From: Chryseobacterium indologenes
GTDB taxonomy: Bacteria > Bacteroidota > Bacteroidia > Flavobacteriales > Weeksellaceae
Length of the DNA: 64,000 nt
Direction of reading: 5' to 3'
Assembly: GCF_001295265.1 (NCBI RefSeq)
Contig: NZ_LJOD01000001.1
Location: forward strand, 844,705-908,704
Of this stretch, positions 43,015-51,616 are shown one piece after another. Each line of letters opens with the position of its first letter. Within the stretch, counting starts at the first letter, position 1. Under the pieces are notes generated by a model. The model saw only the letters and a program-made list of their open reading frames with translations. It did no database searches and was not told the origin of the DNA. Both the position numbers and the translations under genes were made by a program.

Positions 43015-44436
43015 TCAACTGATCTGAAGTCCCAGTTTTTCGGCTTCAGCAATGACAAATTTTTCAGCTTCTTCTTTATTGTTAGGGATTTCACCTTCCA
43101 GAATGGCTTCTTTTACTTTTTCTTTAAGAATACCTATTTCACGGCCGGGTTTAAGATCAAACATTTTCATGATCTCCTCTCCGGTAATCGGTGGCTGGAA
43201 GTTTCTTACCTGATCTTTTTCTTCCACTTCCCTGATCTTAACTGCCACATATTCAAAGTTTCTTTTGAACCTCTCCTGCTTTTTAGAGTTTTTGGTAGTG
43301 ATATCGGCTTTGCAAAGGGTGAAAAGGTCTTCCAGATTTTCTCCGGCATCAAACAGCAGTCTTCTTAATGCAGAATCTGAGGCATCATCCGTAATCAGTG
43401 CAATAGGGCGGGATGAAAGCTTAACCATTTTCTGAACATATTTCATATCGCTTCCTAATGGCAGCTTCAGCCTTTGGAAAAGAGTTTTCACCATTTTCGA
43501 GCCTAAAAATTCGTGCCCGTGAAAGGTCCATCCTGTTCCTTCTACAAATTTTTTCGTAGGTGCTTTTCCAATATCATGCAGAAGTGCCGACCAGCGCAAC
43601 CAGAGATTATCTGTATTTTCAGAGATATTGTCTACAACTTCCAGGGTATGATAAAAATTGTCTTTGTGCGTCTGACCTTCCACCTCTTCTACTCCTTTCA
43701 GTTCAATAAGTTCAGGGATGATAAGCTTTAAGAGGCCTGTCTGTTCCATTAATCTTAGTCCTACAGACGGCTTTTCAGACATCATGATCTTATTGAATTC
43801 CACCATAATCCTCTCCATGGAAACAATTTTGATTCTTTCGGCTTCCTGTTTTATGGCTTCTAAGGAGTTTTCCTCAACTTTAAAATTCAGAGTAGAGGCA
43901 AAACGTATTGCTCTCATCATCCTCAAAGGATCATCTGAGTAGGTTTGGGCAGGTTCCAGAGGTGTTCTTAAGGTTTCTCTTTCCAGATCACCAATCCCGT
44001 CAAAAGGATCTACCAATTCACCGAAGTTATCTTTGTTTAAAGAAATTGCCATGGCATTGATGGTAAAATCCCTTCTTTTCTGGTCATCTTCAAGCGTTCC
44101 TCCTTCCACTTCCGGTTTACGGCTGTTTTCGGTGTAACTTTCTTTACGGGCTCCTACAAATTCCAGCTCAAGATCTTTGTATTTGATCATGGCTGTCCCG
44201 TAGGTTTTGAAAACGGAAACCTTTAATTTGGGGTCAAGATCCCGGGCAACCGTCTGTGCCAGCTCAATACCGTTTTGCTCTGTTACAAAATCAATATCGG
44301 TAGATGCTTTTCTTTTCATTAAAAGATCACGGACATATCCCCCGACGATGTACACCGACTGGTTATTTTTTTCCGCAGCATCAGAAATTATTTTGAATAA
44401 TTTTAAATTTTTATTTTGGGTAAGATTAATTTTCAT
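43015..44436 (-). CDS. cca: CCA-adding tRNA nucleotidyltransferase with HD domain
   Basis: Class II nucleotidyltransferase of 473 aa that adds or repairs the 3' CCA end of tRNAs. The head domain has VGGYVRDLLM and the catalytic TDIDFV (Asp pair), followed by RRDFTINAMA and the RMMRAIRFA nucleotide-binding region. An HD domain (HTLEVVDNI, LLHDIGK, FHGHEFLGSKM) occupies about 250-360. The length fits the Bacteroidota type. Stands alone. Confidence 0.95.
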   Translation of the reverse strand: MKINLTQNKNLKLFKIISDAAEKNNQSVYIVGGYVRDLLMKRKASTDIDFVTEQNGIELAQTVARDLDPKLKVSVFKTYGTAMIKYKDLELEFVGARKESYTENSRKPEVEGGTLEDDQKRRDFTINAMAISLNKDNFGELVDPFDGIGDLERETLRTPLEPAQTYSDDPLRMMRAIRFASTLNFKVEENSLEAIKQEAERIKIVSMERIMVEFNKIMMSEKPSVGLRLMEQTGLLKLIIPELIELKGVEEVEGQTHKDNFYHTLEVVDNISENTDNLWLRWSALLHDIGKAPTKKFVEGTGWTFHGHEFLGSKMVKTLFQRLKLPLGSDMKYVQKMVKLSSRPIALITDDASDSALRRLLFDAGENLEDLFTLCKADITTKNSKKQERFKRNFEYVAVKIREVEEKDQVRNFQPPITGEEIMKMFDLKPGREIGILKEKVKEAILEGEIPNNKEEAEKFVIAEAEKLGLQIS

Positions 44437-44482
44437 CGTTTATACAATAGCTCATACCTATTCTACCTCAGCTTTCGCCCTG

Positions 44483-44827
44483 CTAGTTATAATGAGCATA
44501 CATTTTGTTAATTTTTTCTTCTTCATTAAAAAACATGACTTCAACTGCATATTTATCCATAACAGACTTGTAAAACAAAGCTACTGAATTAACACCCGCT
44601 GTAGACTGAATGAGCTCAAAATGAAGTTCCGGAAATTTTTCCAGTGCTTTTTTCCAGTATTCACGAACCGCTTCTTTTCCTTTCAGTGTACTTTCCTTTC
44701 CGCCGGTAGCCATGGCAATCATTGGTGTACTGATCTCAATATCTTCAGCATAATGGGATAAAATATGATCCAGGTCGTGGGAATTCCAGGCGCATATCCA
44801 TTCTTCTGCAAATCTTTGGTGGTTCAT
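44483..44827 (-). CDS. NTF2-like (SnoaL-type) protein
   Basis: A 114-aa single-domain protein with the cone-shaped NTF2/SnoaL pattern: FAEEWICAWNSHDLDHILSHYAEDIEISTP, EAVREYWKKALEKFPELHFEL (split) and a C-terminal MFFNEEEKINKMYAHY strand. May bind or isomerise a small hydrophobic molecule; the ligand is not predictable. Confidence 0.85.
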   Translation of the reverse strand: MNHQRFAEEWICAWNSHDLDHILSHYAEDIEISTPMIAMATGGKESTLKGKEAVREYWKKALEKFPELHFELIQSTAGVNSVALFYKSVMDKYAVEVMFFNEEEKINKMYAHYN

Positions 44828-44882
44828 GGTGCAATATTTATCAGTTGAAGTTCTGCAAAGATAGAATTAAAAAAAGAAATCC

Positions 44883-44900
44883 TGCCAATGCGTATTGGCA
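44883..44900 (-). terminator. Probable terminator after tsaC
   Basis: TGCCAAT and ATTGGCA form a 7-bp stem with a GCGT loop; on the minus strand it follows the tsaC stop by 32 bases and is followed by a T-rich stretch. Confidence 0.6.
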
Positions 44901-44932
44901 AGACTTTAAAACCTTCATTATTTTGTGCCAGT

Positions 44933-45481
44933 TTATTCCCGTAACACTTTTATCCTGTTATCATTCCAGATCTTGATTACAGAAGATCCTGAGTATTTTG
45001 AAACTTTCTCACGATCCTCTTCTACCGCATAGTCCACCAGGCTGATAATCTCCGGTGAAATATCCGAAAATTTCAAAGGGCTCTTATCTCCGCTGAAATT
45101 GGCTGAAGTTGATACCAAAGGCTTATTCAGTTTTGTAATCAGTTTTTTACAGAATTCATTTTTTACCAGCCTGATCCCAATGCTGCCATCTTCCGCGAGC
45201 AGTTCTTTCGGCAATCCCCTCGGGTTCTCATAAACAATGGTTACCGGTTTTTCACTCAGGTCAATAATTTCCCAGGCCATTTCCGGAACATCTACCAGAT
45301 CCTGAAGTCTCTTTTCAGATTCTACCAGGATAATCATGGACTTGTTTTTCTCCCGTTTTTTAATGTCAAAAATTTTGTTAACGGCTTCTATATTGGTTGC
45401 ATCACAGCCAATTCCCCAAATGGTATCTGTAGGATAAAGAATTGTTCCGCCGGATTTTAGTATTTCAATGATATGTTCCAT
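44933..45481 (-). CDS. tsaC: L-threonylcarbamoyladenylate synthase
   Basis: Sua5/YrdC-family enzyme of 182 aa that makes threonylcarbamoyl-AMP from Thr, bicarbonate and ATP, the first step of the universal t6A37 tRNA modification. Landmarks are ILYPTDTIWGIGCDA, the KREKNK(S) nucleotide-binding segment, and the STSANFSG motif. The short form without the Sua5 C-terminal domain. Followed by a probable terminator. Confidence 0.93.
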   Translation of the reverse strand: MEHIIEILKSGGTILYPTDTIWGIGCDATNIEAVNKIFDIKKREKNKSMIILVESEKRLQDLVDVPEMAWEIIDLSEKPVTIVYENPRGLPKELLAEDGSIGIRLVKNEFCKKLITKLNKPLVSTSANFSGDKSPLKFSDISPEIISLVDYAVEEDREKVSKYSGSSVIKIWNDNRIKVLRE

Positions 45482-45595
45482 AATTCTGTAAAATTCAAAC
45501 CGAGGATAAAGGTAGAGAATCTGTGGGTTTCAGGCCAAATTTAATTTGGAAAATTGGCTTGGAATATTGTTTTTGCTTTGGATGGTTATCTTTTG

Positions 45596-45621
45596 TTTAA
45601 ACGGGCTGACGCCCGTTTAAA
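45596..45621. repeat. REP-like palindrome with TGAC loop
   Basis: TTTAAACGGGC (45596-45606) and GCCCGTTTAAA (45611-45621) form an 11-bp perfect stem around TGAC, in the gap between tsaC and the DinB gene. There is no T-run, so a plain terminator is unlikely. The shape resembles the GC-rich palindrome near 63.65 kb (stem closed by GC around a TGC/TGAC loop). Confidence 0.5.
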
Positions 45622-45655
45622 ATAGATGTATTATTTCCTTTATTTTCAATACCGA

Positions 45656-46159
45656 TTATAATGCCGGCAAATATCTTTCCTTGATAATATTCAGGTGATG
45701 ATAGTTGTGTCCTACAACCAGTTTTCCTATTGTTTCTACAGAAACTTCGTTTCCGTTAGCAATACCGGTATTTTTTAAAACAGATGGTTCGAAGGTTTCT
45801 ATCATAATCTGTGAGGATTTCCGTACCAGTTCATATTCTTCCAGCAGGGATTTCAGGGTTCTTTTATCCGCATAAGAATTATTGGCGTATAATTCTTCAT
45901 CAAAACCCGGAAGTGAAGCTTTTTCACCTCTCGCAAAAGCCAGTATTCTGTATTGAAATACTCTTTCGCTATCTGTTAAGTGCAGTAAAAGTTCTTTTAA
46001 GGACCATTTTCCTTCGGCATAGGCAAAGTGAGACTGCTCTTCCGTAAGGCCTGAATACAGTGCAATGGTTTCCTCTCCTGATTTTTTTAATGCTTCCAGC
46101 CAGTCTTCTGCCGGAATCTGATCCAAATATCTTTGAACGTATTTTTGAAAATCTGTCAT
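45656..46159 (-). CDS. DinB-family protein
   Basis: A 167-aa four-helix-bundle protein of the DinB/YfiT-like type. The putative metal-binding histidines are in KELLLHLTDSERVFQYRIL and in the C-terminal VGHNYHHLNIIKERY. Members are thiol- or metal-dependent enzymes of mostly unknown reaction, sometimes induced by DNA damage. Stands alone. Confidence 0.88.
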   Translation of the reverse strand: MTDFQKYVQRYLDQIPAEDWLEALKKSGEETIALYSGLTEEQSHFAYAEGKWSLKELLLHLTDSERVFQYRILAFARGEKASLPGFDEELYANNSYADKRTLKSLLEEYELVRKSSQIMIETFEPSVLKNTGIANGNEVSVETIGKLVVGHNYHHLNIIKERYLPAL

Positions 46160-46232
46160 ATTTTGTTTTTTATTATGTTCATTAAAAGCATTTTAAGTTA
46201 AGTTACAGGCTAACATCATTACTCATTACCTA

Positions 46233-46688
46233 TTACTCACCTATGGTATTGGTCCATTCGTAGAAATTCACAGTATCATATATTTTGAAACCGCAGGATG
46301 GATAAAGCCGGTTTCCTGCATCGTTTGATTTTCCGGTTTCAAGGAGCATTCCACAGGCATTTGATGACCTGCACAAATCCTTGGCTGCTTCTATCAGTTC
46401 TTTGGAATAGCCTTTTCCTCTGTGGCTTTCATTCACATAAAGATCATTCAACAGCCAGTAGCGCTGCATTCTTGTAGAGGAAAATATAGGATACAGCTGA
46501 ACAAATCCGGTTAATACCCCACTATTTTCTGCGACAAAAATTTCAGAATCGTTGTTCTGAATTCTTTCTTTTATGAAATTTTCTGCGGCAGGAATATCAG
46601 ATTCTTTATGGTAAAAAATCCTGTATTGGTCAAACAGTGCTGATAACTGTTCAAGATCTTCAGACGTGGCTTTTCTTGTATTTTTCAT
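46233..46688 (-). CDS. GNAT-family N-acetyltransferase
   Basis: About 151 aa from the ATG at 46688 (MKNTRKATSEDLEQL), which fits the usual GNAT start better than the longer frame from 46721. The acetyl-CoA-binding motif A appears as LNDLYVNESHRGKGYSKELIEAA, followed by LLETGKSNDAGNRLYPSCGFK. The acceptor substrate is unknown. Confidence 0.9.
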   Translation of the reverse strand: MKNTRKATSEDLEQLSALFDQYRIFYHKESDIPAAENFIKERIQNNDSEIFVAENSGVLTGFVQLYPIFSSTRMQRYWLLNDLYVNESHRGKGYSKELIEAAKDLCRSSNACGMLLETGKSNDAGNRLYPSCGFKIYDTVNFYEWTNTIGE

Positions 46689-46719
46689 ATTTAATCCTGT
46701 GAGGGTTGGTCTTTCATAC

Positions 46720-46756
46720 AAAAAGAGAGTTTCAGCGAACTGACCCTCTCTTTTTT
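46720..46756 (-). terminator. Intrinsic terminator after metB
   Basis: AAAAGAGAG pairs with CTCTCTTTT with an inner TCAG/CTGA pairing around CGAA. It follows the metB stop on the minus strand and ends in a T-run. Confidence 0.75.
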
Positions 46757-46766
46757 GATATTTATT

Positions 46767-47906
46767 TTAAGAAAATGCTTTTTCCAGATCTGCAATCAGA
46801 TCCTCTGCATCTTCAATTCCTACGCTTAAACGAACAAGGTCATCTGTGATACCCAGTTCTGCACGTTTTTCAGCCGGAATGGAAGCATGGGTCATCAAAG
46901 CAGGGTGATTGGCAAGGGATTCTACTCCTCCCAAAGATTCAGCCAGTGTAAACACTCTTACTTTTTCAAGGAATTTAACGGCATCTTCTTTTTTACCTGA
47001 TTTGAACGTGAAAGAAACCATACCTCCGGATTCTTTCATCTGTGACTTCGCCAGCTCATACTGAGGGTGAGATTCCAGTCCCGGATAGATTACTTTATCC
47101 ACAGCAGGATGAGTTTCCAGATATTTAGCTACGGCAAGTCCGTTATCCGAATGTCTCTGCATTCTTAATGCCAGTGTTTTGATTCCTCTTAAAACCAGAT
47201 AAGAATCGTGAGGGCCTAAGATACCTCCACTTGCAAACTGGATAAAGTGAAGTTTTTCTCCCAGTTCAGCATCTTTGGCAATAAGTGCTCCGGCGATTAC
47301 ATCTGAATGCCCTCCCAGGTATTTTGTAGCGGAATGCATTACAATGTCTGCTCCTAAATCAATAGGTCTCTGAATATAAGGAGTAGCGAAAGTATTGTCA
47401 ACAGCAACCAGAATATCTTTTCCTTTTGCCATGTCAACAACCGCTTTGATATCTACTAACTTCATCAGCGGATTGGTAGGTGTTTCCACCCAGATCAGCT
47501 TTGTTTTATCGGTAATAACATCAGCAATTTTAGAAACATCGTCAAAATTCACAAACGTGAATTTCAGCTGGTATTTCTCGAAAAGTCTTGTAAACATCCT
47601 GTAAGTTCCACCATAAAGATCATCTACAGCAATCACTTCATCACCGGGGTTTAACAGTTTTAGAACACAGTCTATAGCTGCAAGACCGGATCCGAAAGCA
47701 AGACCTCTCGCTCCGTTTTCAATGCTTGCCAGAGAGTCTTCCAAAGCCTGTCTTGTAGGATTGGCTGCTCTTGAATATTCATATCCGGAATGTACCCCCG
47801 GGCTTTTCTGTGCAAAGGTAGAGGTTAAAAATACAGGTACGTTTACTGAACCTGTAGCAGACTCGTGATGCTGCCCTCCGTGAATTACTTTTGTATTAAA
47901 ATTCAT
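46767..47906 (-). CDS. metB: Cystathionine gamma-synthase-type PLP enzyme
   Basis: A 379-aa Cys/Met metabolism PLP-dependent enzyme. PLP-binding features are EYSRAANPTR near the N-terminus, the DDLYGGTYRM loop, WVETPTNPLMKL, VDNTFATPYIQRP and the Schiff-base lysine in SATKYLGGHSD. The C-terminus has ESLGGVESLANHPALMTHASIP. Family members act as cystathionine gamma-synthase or gamma-lyase; the symbol metB is the more usual annotation but the reaction direction cannot be read from the sequence. Followed by a terminator. Confidence 0.9.
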   Translation of the reverse strand: MNFNTKVIHGGQHHESATGSVNVPVFLTSTFAQKSPGVHSGYEYSRAANPTRQALEDSLASIENGARGLAFGSGLAAIDCVLKLLNPGDEVIAVDDLYGGTYRMFTRLFEKYQLKFTFVNFDDVSKIADVITDKTKLIWVETPTNPLMKLVDIKAVVDMAKGKDILVAVDNTFATPYIQRPIDLGADIVMHSATKYLGGHSDVIAGALIAKDAELGEKLHFIQFASGGILGPHDSYLVLRGIKTLALRMQRHSDNGLAVAKYLETHPAVDKVIYPGLESHPQYELAKSQMKESGGMVSFTFKSGKKEDAVKFLEKVRVFTLAESLGGVESLANHPALMTHASIPAEKRAELGITDDLVRLSVGIEDAEDLIADLEKAFS

Positions 47907-48017
47907 ATGTATATAATTTGAAAATTTGAAAATGCGTTAATTTGAAAATGAAGCAGAAACGGATCTGCATTCTGAATTGTAATTATTCTATCAAAATCAA
48001 CCCTTTTTCAAACTGTT

Positions 48018-48344
48018 TTACATTTTGATCGCTGATTTTACCGCGAATTCTTCTGCCATCTGCTCAATCCATTGGGCAACATCCTCCTCACCTGTTGCTC
48101 TCTGATAGGTATTTCCCAAAGAGACTAAGATCTGGTGAATAAACATCTTCATCTGGTCTACCGGCATTTCTTTTGTCCAAAGATCGATTCTTAAAGCTTC
48201 CATCGCCTTATCATCCCATACGGAAATCATGGTTGCTTTGGTTTCTTCCTTTTCTACCCCGCCATCCTGAGCGTTCCACGTAATATTTTCAGGAATGTGG
48301 TTTTCATCCAGCTCTACATCTATCGTAATCTGAGTTTTTCTCAT
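48018..48344 (-). CDS. gldC: Gliding motility protein GldC
   Basis: A 108-aa cytoplasmic protein typical of GldC, required for efficient gliding in flavobacteria. It begins MRKTQITIDVELDENHIPENI and continues with ISVWDDKAMEALRIDLWTKEM and the MKMFIHQILVSLGNTYQRATGEEDVA stretch (split). Family members work with GldB in gliding and type IX secretion. Here it is the last gene behind an ABC transporter operon and is separated from gldB by about 3.3 kb, whereas the two are usually neighbours. Confidence 0.93.
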   Translation of the reverse strand: MRKTQITIDVELDENHIPENITWNAQDGGVEKEETKATMISVWDDKAMEALRIDLWTKEMPVDQMKMFIHQILVSLGNTYQRATGEEDVAQWIEQMAEEFAVKSAIKM

Positions 48345-48369
48345 ATCAATCTAAAATTTTTCCGCAAAG

Positions 48370-50571
48370 TTAATACTTCTTTAGCTTATCTAAAATTTCT
48401 ACGAAATTATCTTCGTCAGGAAAAGGGGTATTAAAATTAAAAATCTTTCCTTCCGGATCTACGATGATAAATCTTGGAATAGACTGAATTTTATACTGAT
48501 TCGTAAATTTTTCAGCATTGGTAAGCCAGAACTGCGGGTTGTTGGATTTTTTGGTTTTAAGGTAATTCACCCATTTGGATTTGTCATCATCAAGACTGAT
48601 GGAAATAAACTGGATGTTATCAGCATATCTGTACTGGTGGCTTCTGGTTTCAAATACCGGACGGATCTGCTTGCATGGCCCGCACCATGTAGCCCAAAAG
48701 TCGATTACCACATACTTTCCTTTATACTTGGAAAGGTTCTGGGTTTTGCCTTTATCATTTTCCAGAACAAGATCAGGAAATACGGCTCCTTTCTGCGATC
48801 TGTTGATTTCATCAAGTTTTGAATAAAGCAACTGTTTATAATCCGGATTTTGTATTTTATTGATCTCAGCAGCAAAAAGCCTGTTTCTTGCCAGACTGTC
48901 AGACTGCAGCTCAATGTTCTTTGACAGGTGCTTTGATAAAAGCTGGTCTTTTGAAATGCCTGCGGGGAGACGGTCTATTTTCACAAAGAGAATACTGTCT
49001 GCATTGGAAACCTGATCGGCATCGGTGAGCATCATATCCAGTTTATACTGAAGATAATTATCATTTTTGCTTAAAAGCGGGCCCGGCTTCTGAATATTGC
49101 TGTTCAGCTCATCAAGGAAAGGTTTCGGAGGGGCAAACTTAGGATCGTTCCAGGAGGTCATTTTCCTGTAGTTATTGATTTCATTGAGATATTCAATAGC
49201 CATCAGCTGTTTTCTGTAGGTTTTATAATCATCCGAAAGGGCATTATTTTCAGGATCGGCAAACACATCCAGAATTCTTTTGTTCTCTTTCCAGTCAGAT
49301 TCGGCCAGTTCATAAAACTTTTCAGGGTCATTATTATAGTTCTGCTTCTCCAGAGAGTAACCGAATTCATACCCGAAAGAGTTTTCTGTATTCTGATACT
49401 TCTGATCTGCTTTTCTGTTAGAATTAACATAAGATACCATTTTGGTACTGTTGAGCCTGATATCAAAATCAAACCAGTCTCCGCTTCCCATGAAAATATT
49501 CATTCTTTTATTTCCGATCTCCAGGATATATTCGTCTAATGGAAGTTCCTGTGAAGTTGTCCAATTGAAAACATTGTTCTTCACTGGCACGGCCACTATT
49601 TTTTTATGGAAATCTTTAGAATAGATACGTATGGAATCTATTTTCAGATCTGTCTGGAGCTTTCCCCTCATGACTACTCCTTTTTCTCCGCTTTGATAAG
49701 CTTTTGGTTTCTGGAAAGCATACAGAAACCCTCCAGTAATGGTCAGAAATACAGTTGAAACAATAATTTTCTTTTTATTTTTAAGAAAGGCATTTCTGAA
49801 TCCTTTTCTGCTGTACCAAAAATAGCCTAGTGTAAGAAAGACAATCATCCAGAAAAGGCTCAGATATTCCGAATAGGAAATAAAACTGTTCAGTTCCCTT
49901 ACTTCCACAGATTTTGAGAAGATATACAAAGAGCTGTAAGGATTAAAGAAAAAAGACTGTTTCTGTACCAGTGAAGCAATATTGGAAGCCAGTCCCAGAC
50001 AGCCGATCAGAAATGACCAGATAAATCCCGGAAATATCACCGACACACAAAGCTGTAATGCTGCAACCCCTAAAATCGTTATAAATACCCTGATCATGGT
50101 TTTGATCATCCATATCCAGTCCAGATGCAATAGCTTGGCAGGGTTCGGATGGATATAATAATCCAGGGTTGACATGATAATGCTAAAGCCAAAATATGAG
50201 AGAATACAGATTAAACTCATCAGAACCAGCACGATATATTTTGCAAAATAAAGCTGGAATCTGCTCACCGGCTGGGTTTCCATCAGCTGCCAGCCGTTGT
50301 TTTTATGATCTGTCTGGGCTATTCTGTTGGCTGCAATGATCACAAATACAAGCAATATAAAAAAGGTAAAGGATTTAATGGCATCCCCGGTTATGGCATC
50401 TTCAAAAACAGAATACGGAAGTTCTCCTTCCACTACAAATTCAGACTCAAAAAATCCGGGAATGAACCCCAGTAAGGGAATCAGTCCTCCTAAGATGATG
50501 GCAATATAAGTAAGTCCCAGCCCTTTTGTTTTCAGCCATTCGATATTGATGGCAGTTATTAATTTCTTCAT
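48370..50571 (-). CDS. ABC-2 permease fused to DUF4369-like and TlpA thioredoxin domains
   Basis: An unusual 733-aa fusion. Residues about 1-285 form an ABC-2-type permease with six or more membrane helices (INIEWLKTKGLGLTYIAIIL at the start), after which a further helix leads to the periplasm. About 290-400 is a beta-rich domain resembling DUF4369 found in TlpA-like reductases, then a helical linker, and from about 595 a TlpA/thioredoxin domain with WCGPC (Cys630/Cys633) and the cis-Pro loop SIPRFII. Cotranscribed with its ATPase (6-base gap). A transporter carrying its own extracytoplasmic disulfide reductase is suggested; substrate unknown. Confidence 0.9.
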   Translation of the reverse strand: MKKLITAINIEWLKTKGLGLTYIAIILGGLIPLLGFIPGFFESEFVVEGELPYSVFEDAITGDAIKSFTFFILLVFVIIAANRIAQTDHKNNGWQLMETQPVSRFQLYFAKYIVLVLMSLICILSYFGFSIIMSTLDYYIHPNPAKLLHLDWIWMIKTMIRVFITILGVAALQLCVSVIFPGFIWSFLIGCLGLASNIASLVQKQSFFFNPYSSLYIFSKSVEVRELNSFISYSEYLSLFWMIVFLTLGYFWYSRKGFRNAFLKNKKKIIVSTVFLTITGGFLYAFQKPKAYQSGEKGVVMRGKLQTDLKIDSIRIYSKDFHKKIVAVPVKNNVFNWTTSQELPLDEYILEIGNKRMNIFMGSGDWFDFDIRLNSTKMVSYVNSNRKADQKYQNTENSFGYEFGYSLEKQNYNNDPEKFYELAESDWKENKRILDVFADPENNALSDDYKTYRKQLMAIEYLNEINNYRKMTSWNDPKFAPPKPFLDELNSNIQKPGPLLSKNDNYLQYKLDMMLTDADQVSNADSILFVKIDRLPAGISKDQLLSKHLSKNIELQSDSLARNRLFAAEINKIQNPDYKQLLYSKLDEINRSQKGAVFPDLVLENDKGKTQNLSKYKGKYVVIDFWATWCGPCKQIRPVFETRSHQYRYADNIQFISISLDDDKSKWVNYLKTKKSNNPQFWLTNAEKFTNQYKIQSIPRFIIVDPEGKIFNFNTPFPDEDNFVEILDKLKKY

Positions 50572-50577
50572 CTGTTA

Positions 50578-51480
50578 TTAGTTTTTAGTTATTTCCATGA
50601 ACCAGTCCTCAAGGCCTGCACTGTTTTTAATTTCAAAAATTTCGGCACCGTTCTGAACCAGCGTTCTGACAAGCGCAGCAATATGCTCTTTTGATCCGGC
50701 TGTTATTTCTATGGTACTTTCATCAATTTTCTGAGGGGAATACTTTTCCGGAATTTCACTGATGAACTTTGATGCGTTATTCAGTCCTATTCTGATATGA
50801 TCATACCGGTAGAGTTCATTAAGATCCTGAATACTTCCTGTAAAGCGTATTTCACCATGTGAAATAATGGCAAGATGGGTGATCATTTTTTCAATCTCCT
50901 GAAGTAGGTGGCTTGAAATAAAAATGGTTACTCCTTCTTCTCTATTCAGTTTGATGAGAAGTTCCCGCATTTCCAGCATTCCGTTGGGGTCCAGTCCGTT
51001 TACCGGTTCATCAAGGATGAGAAGTTCAGGTTTTCCTAACAGGGTCATGGCGATGGAAAGTCTCTGTTTCATTCCCAGAGAATAGCGTTTCATTTTCATA
51101 TTCCGGCTGTCCCAGAGGTCTACAAGACGGAGCACTCTTTCACATTCAGCTTCCGGCAGGTCTCTCAGTCTGGAGATCACAAGAAGGTTTTCCCATCCTG
51201 AGAGATGGTCATAAAAAGCCGCTGTATCAATCAGACTGCCTATTTTATTGAATCCTTCAGGATAAAGCTCTGATAATTTCTGATTAAAGATTGTGATTGC
51301 TGCGTTTTCATCAGGAATGCTTCCGATCAGCATTTTCATGGTGGTGGATTTACCGGCTCCGTTGGCTCCCAAAAAGCCAAAAATGCTTCCTTTCGGAACT
51401 GAAAGGTTGATATTTTTAAGCACCGGTTTCTGTTTAGAGAATTCAAAACTCAGATTTTGAATCTGTATTATGTTTTCCAT
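50578..51480 (-). CDS. ABC transporter ATP-binding protein
   Basis: A 300-aa ATPase for the downstream permease. Walker A is GANGAGKST, the signature YSLGMKQRLSIA, Walker B LLILDEPVNGLDP and the H-loop ISSHLL. The C-terminal ~80 residues are the extension common to ABC-2 multidrug/bacitracin-type exporters. The ATG at 51480 (MENIIQIQNL) is chosen; the longer frame reads through the promoter region. A perfect TTG-N19-TATTTTTG promoter ends 20 bases before it. Confidence 0.95.
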   Translation of the reverse strand: MENIIQIQNLSFEFSKQKPVLKNINLSVPKGSIFGFLGANGAGKSTTMKMLIGSIPDENAAITIFNQKLSELYPEGFNKIGSLIDTAAFYDHLSGWENLLVISRLRDLPEAECERVLRLVDLWDSRNMKMKRYSLGMKQRLSIAMTLLGKPELLILDEPVNGLDPNGMLEMRELLIKLNREEGVTIFISSHLLQEIEKMITHLAIISHGEIRFTGSIQDLNELYRYDHIRIGLNNASKFISEIPEKYSPQKIDESTIEITAGSKEHIAALVRTLVQNGAEIFEIKNSAGLEDWFMEITKN

Positions 51481-51499
51481 GGGTGTAATTCGTTTGCAA

Positions 51500-51532
51500 C
51501 AAAAATACAACTAAAACGGTATTATGCAATAC
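51500..51532 (-). promoter_or_regulatory. Promoter with inverted-repeat operator for the ABC transporter operon
   Basis: On the minus strand, TTG (plus CAA 51527-51529) and TATTTTTG (plus CAAAAATA 51500-51507) are 19 bases apart. Overlapping the -33 side is GTATT-ATGC-AATAC (51519-51532), an inverted repeat of 5-bp arms that looks like a repressor operator (GntR/PadR-like regulators use similar sites). No regulator gene lies nearby. Confidence 0.6.
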
Positions 51533-51566
51533 AAAGTAGTATGTTTTTAAAAAAATCGCATTAAAA

Positions 51567-51595
51567 AAAGCCTCCAGAGTAGTTTTGGAAGCTTT
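51567..51595 (-). terminator. Terminator after gldB
   Basis: AAAGCCTCCA and TGGAAGCTTT form a 10-bp stem with one mismatch, 22 bases after the gldB stop on the minus strand and before the ABC operon promoter. It makes gldB transcriptionally separate. Confidence 0.65.
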
Positions 51596-51616
51596 AAATC
51601 TTGTATTAGAATAATT

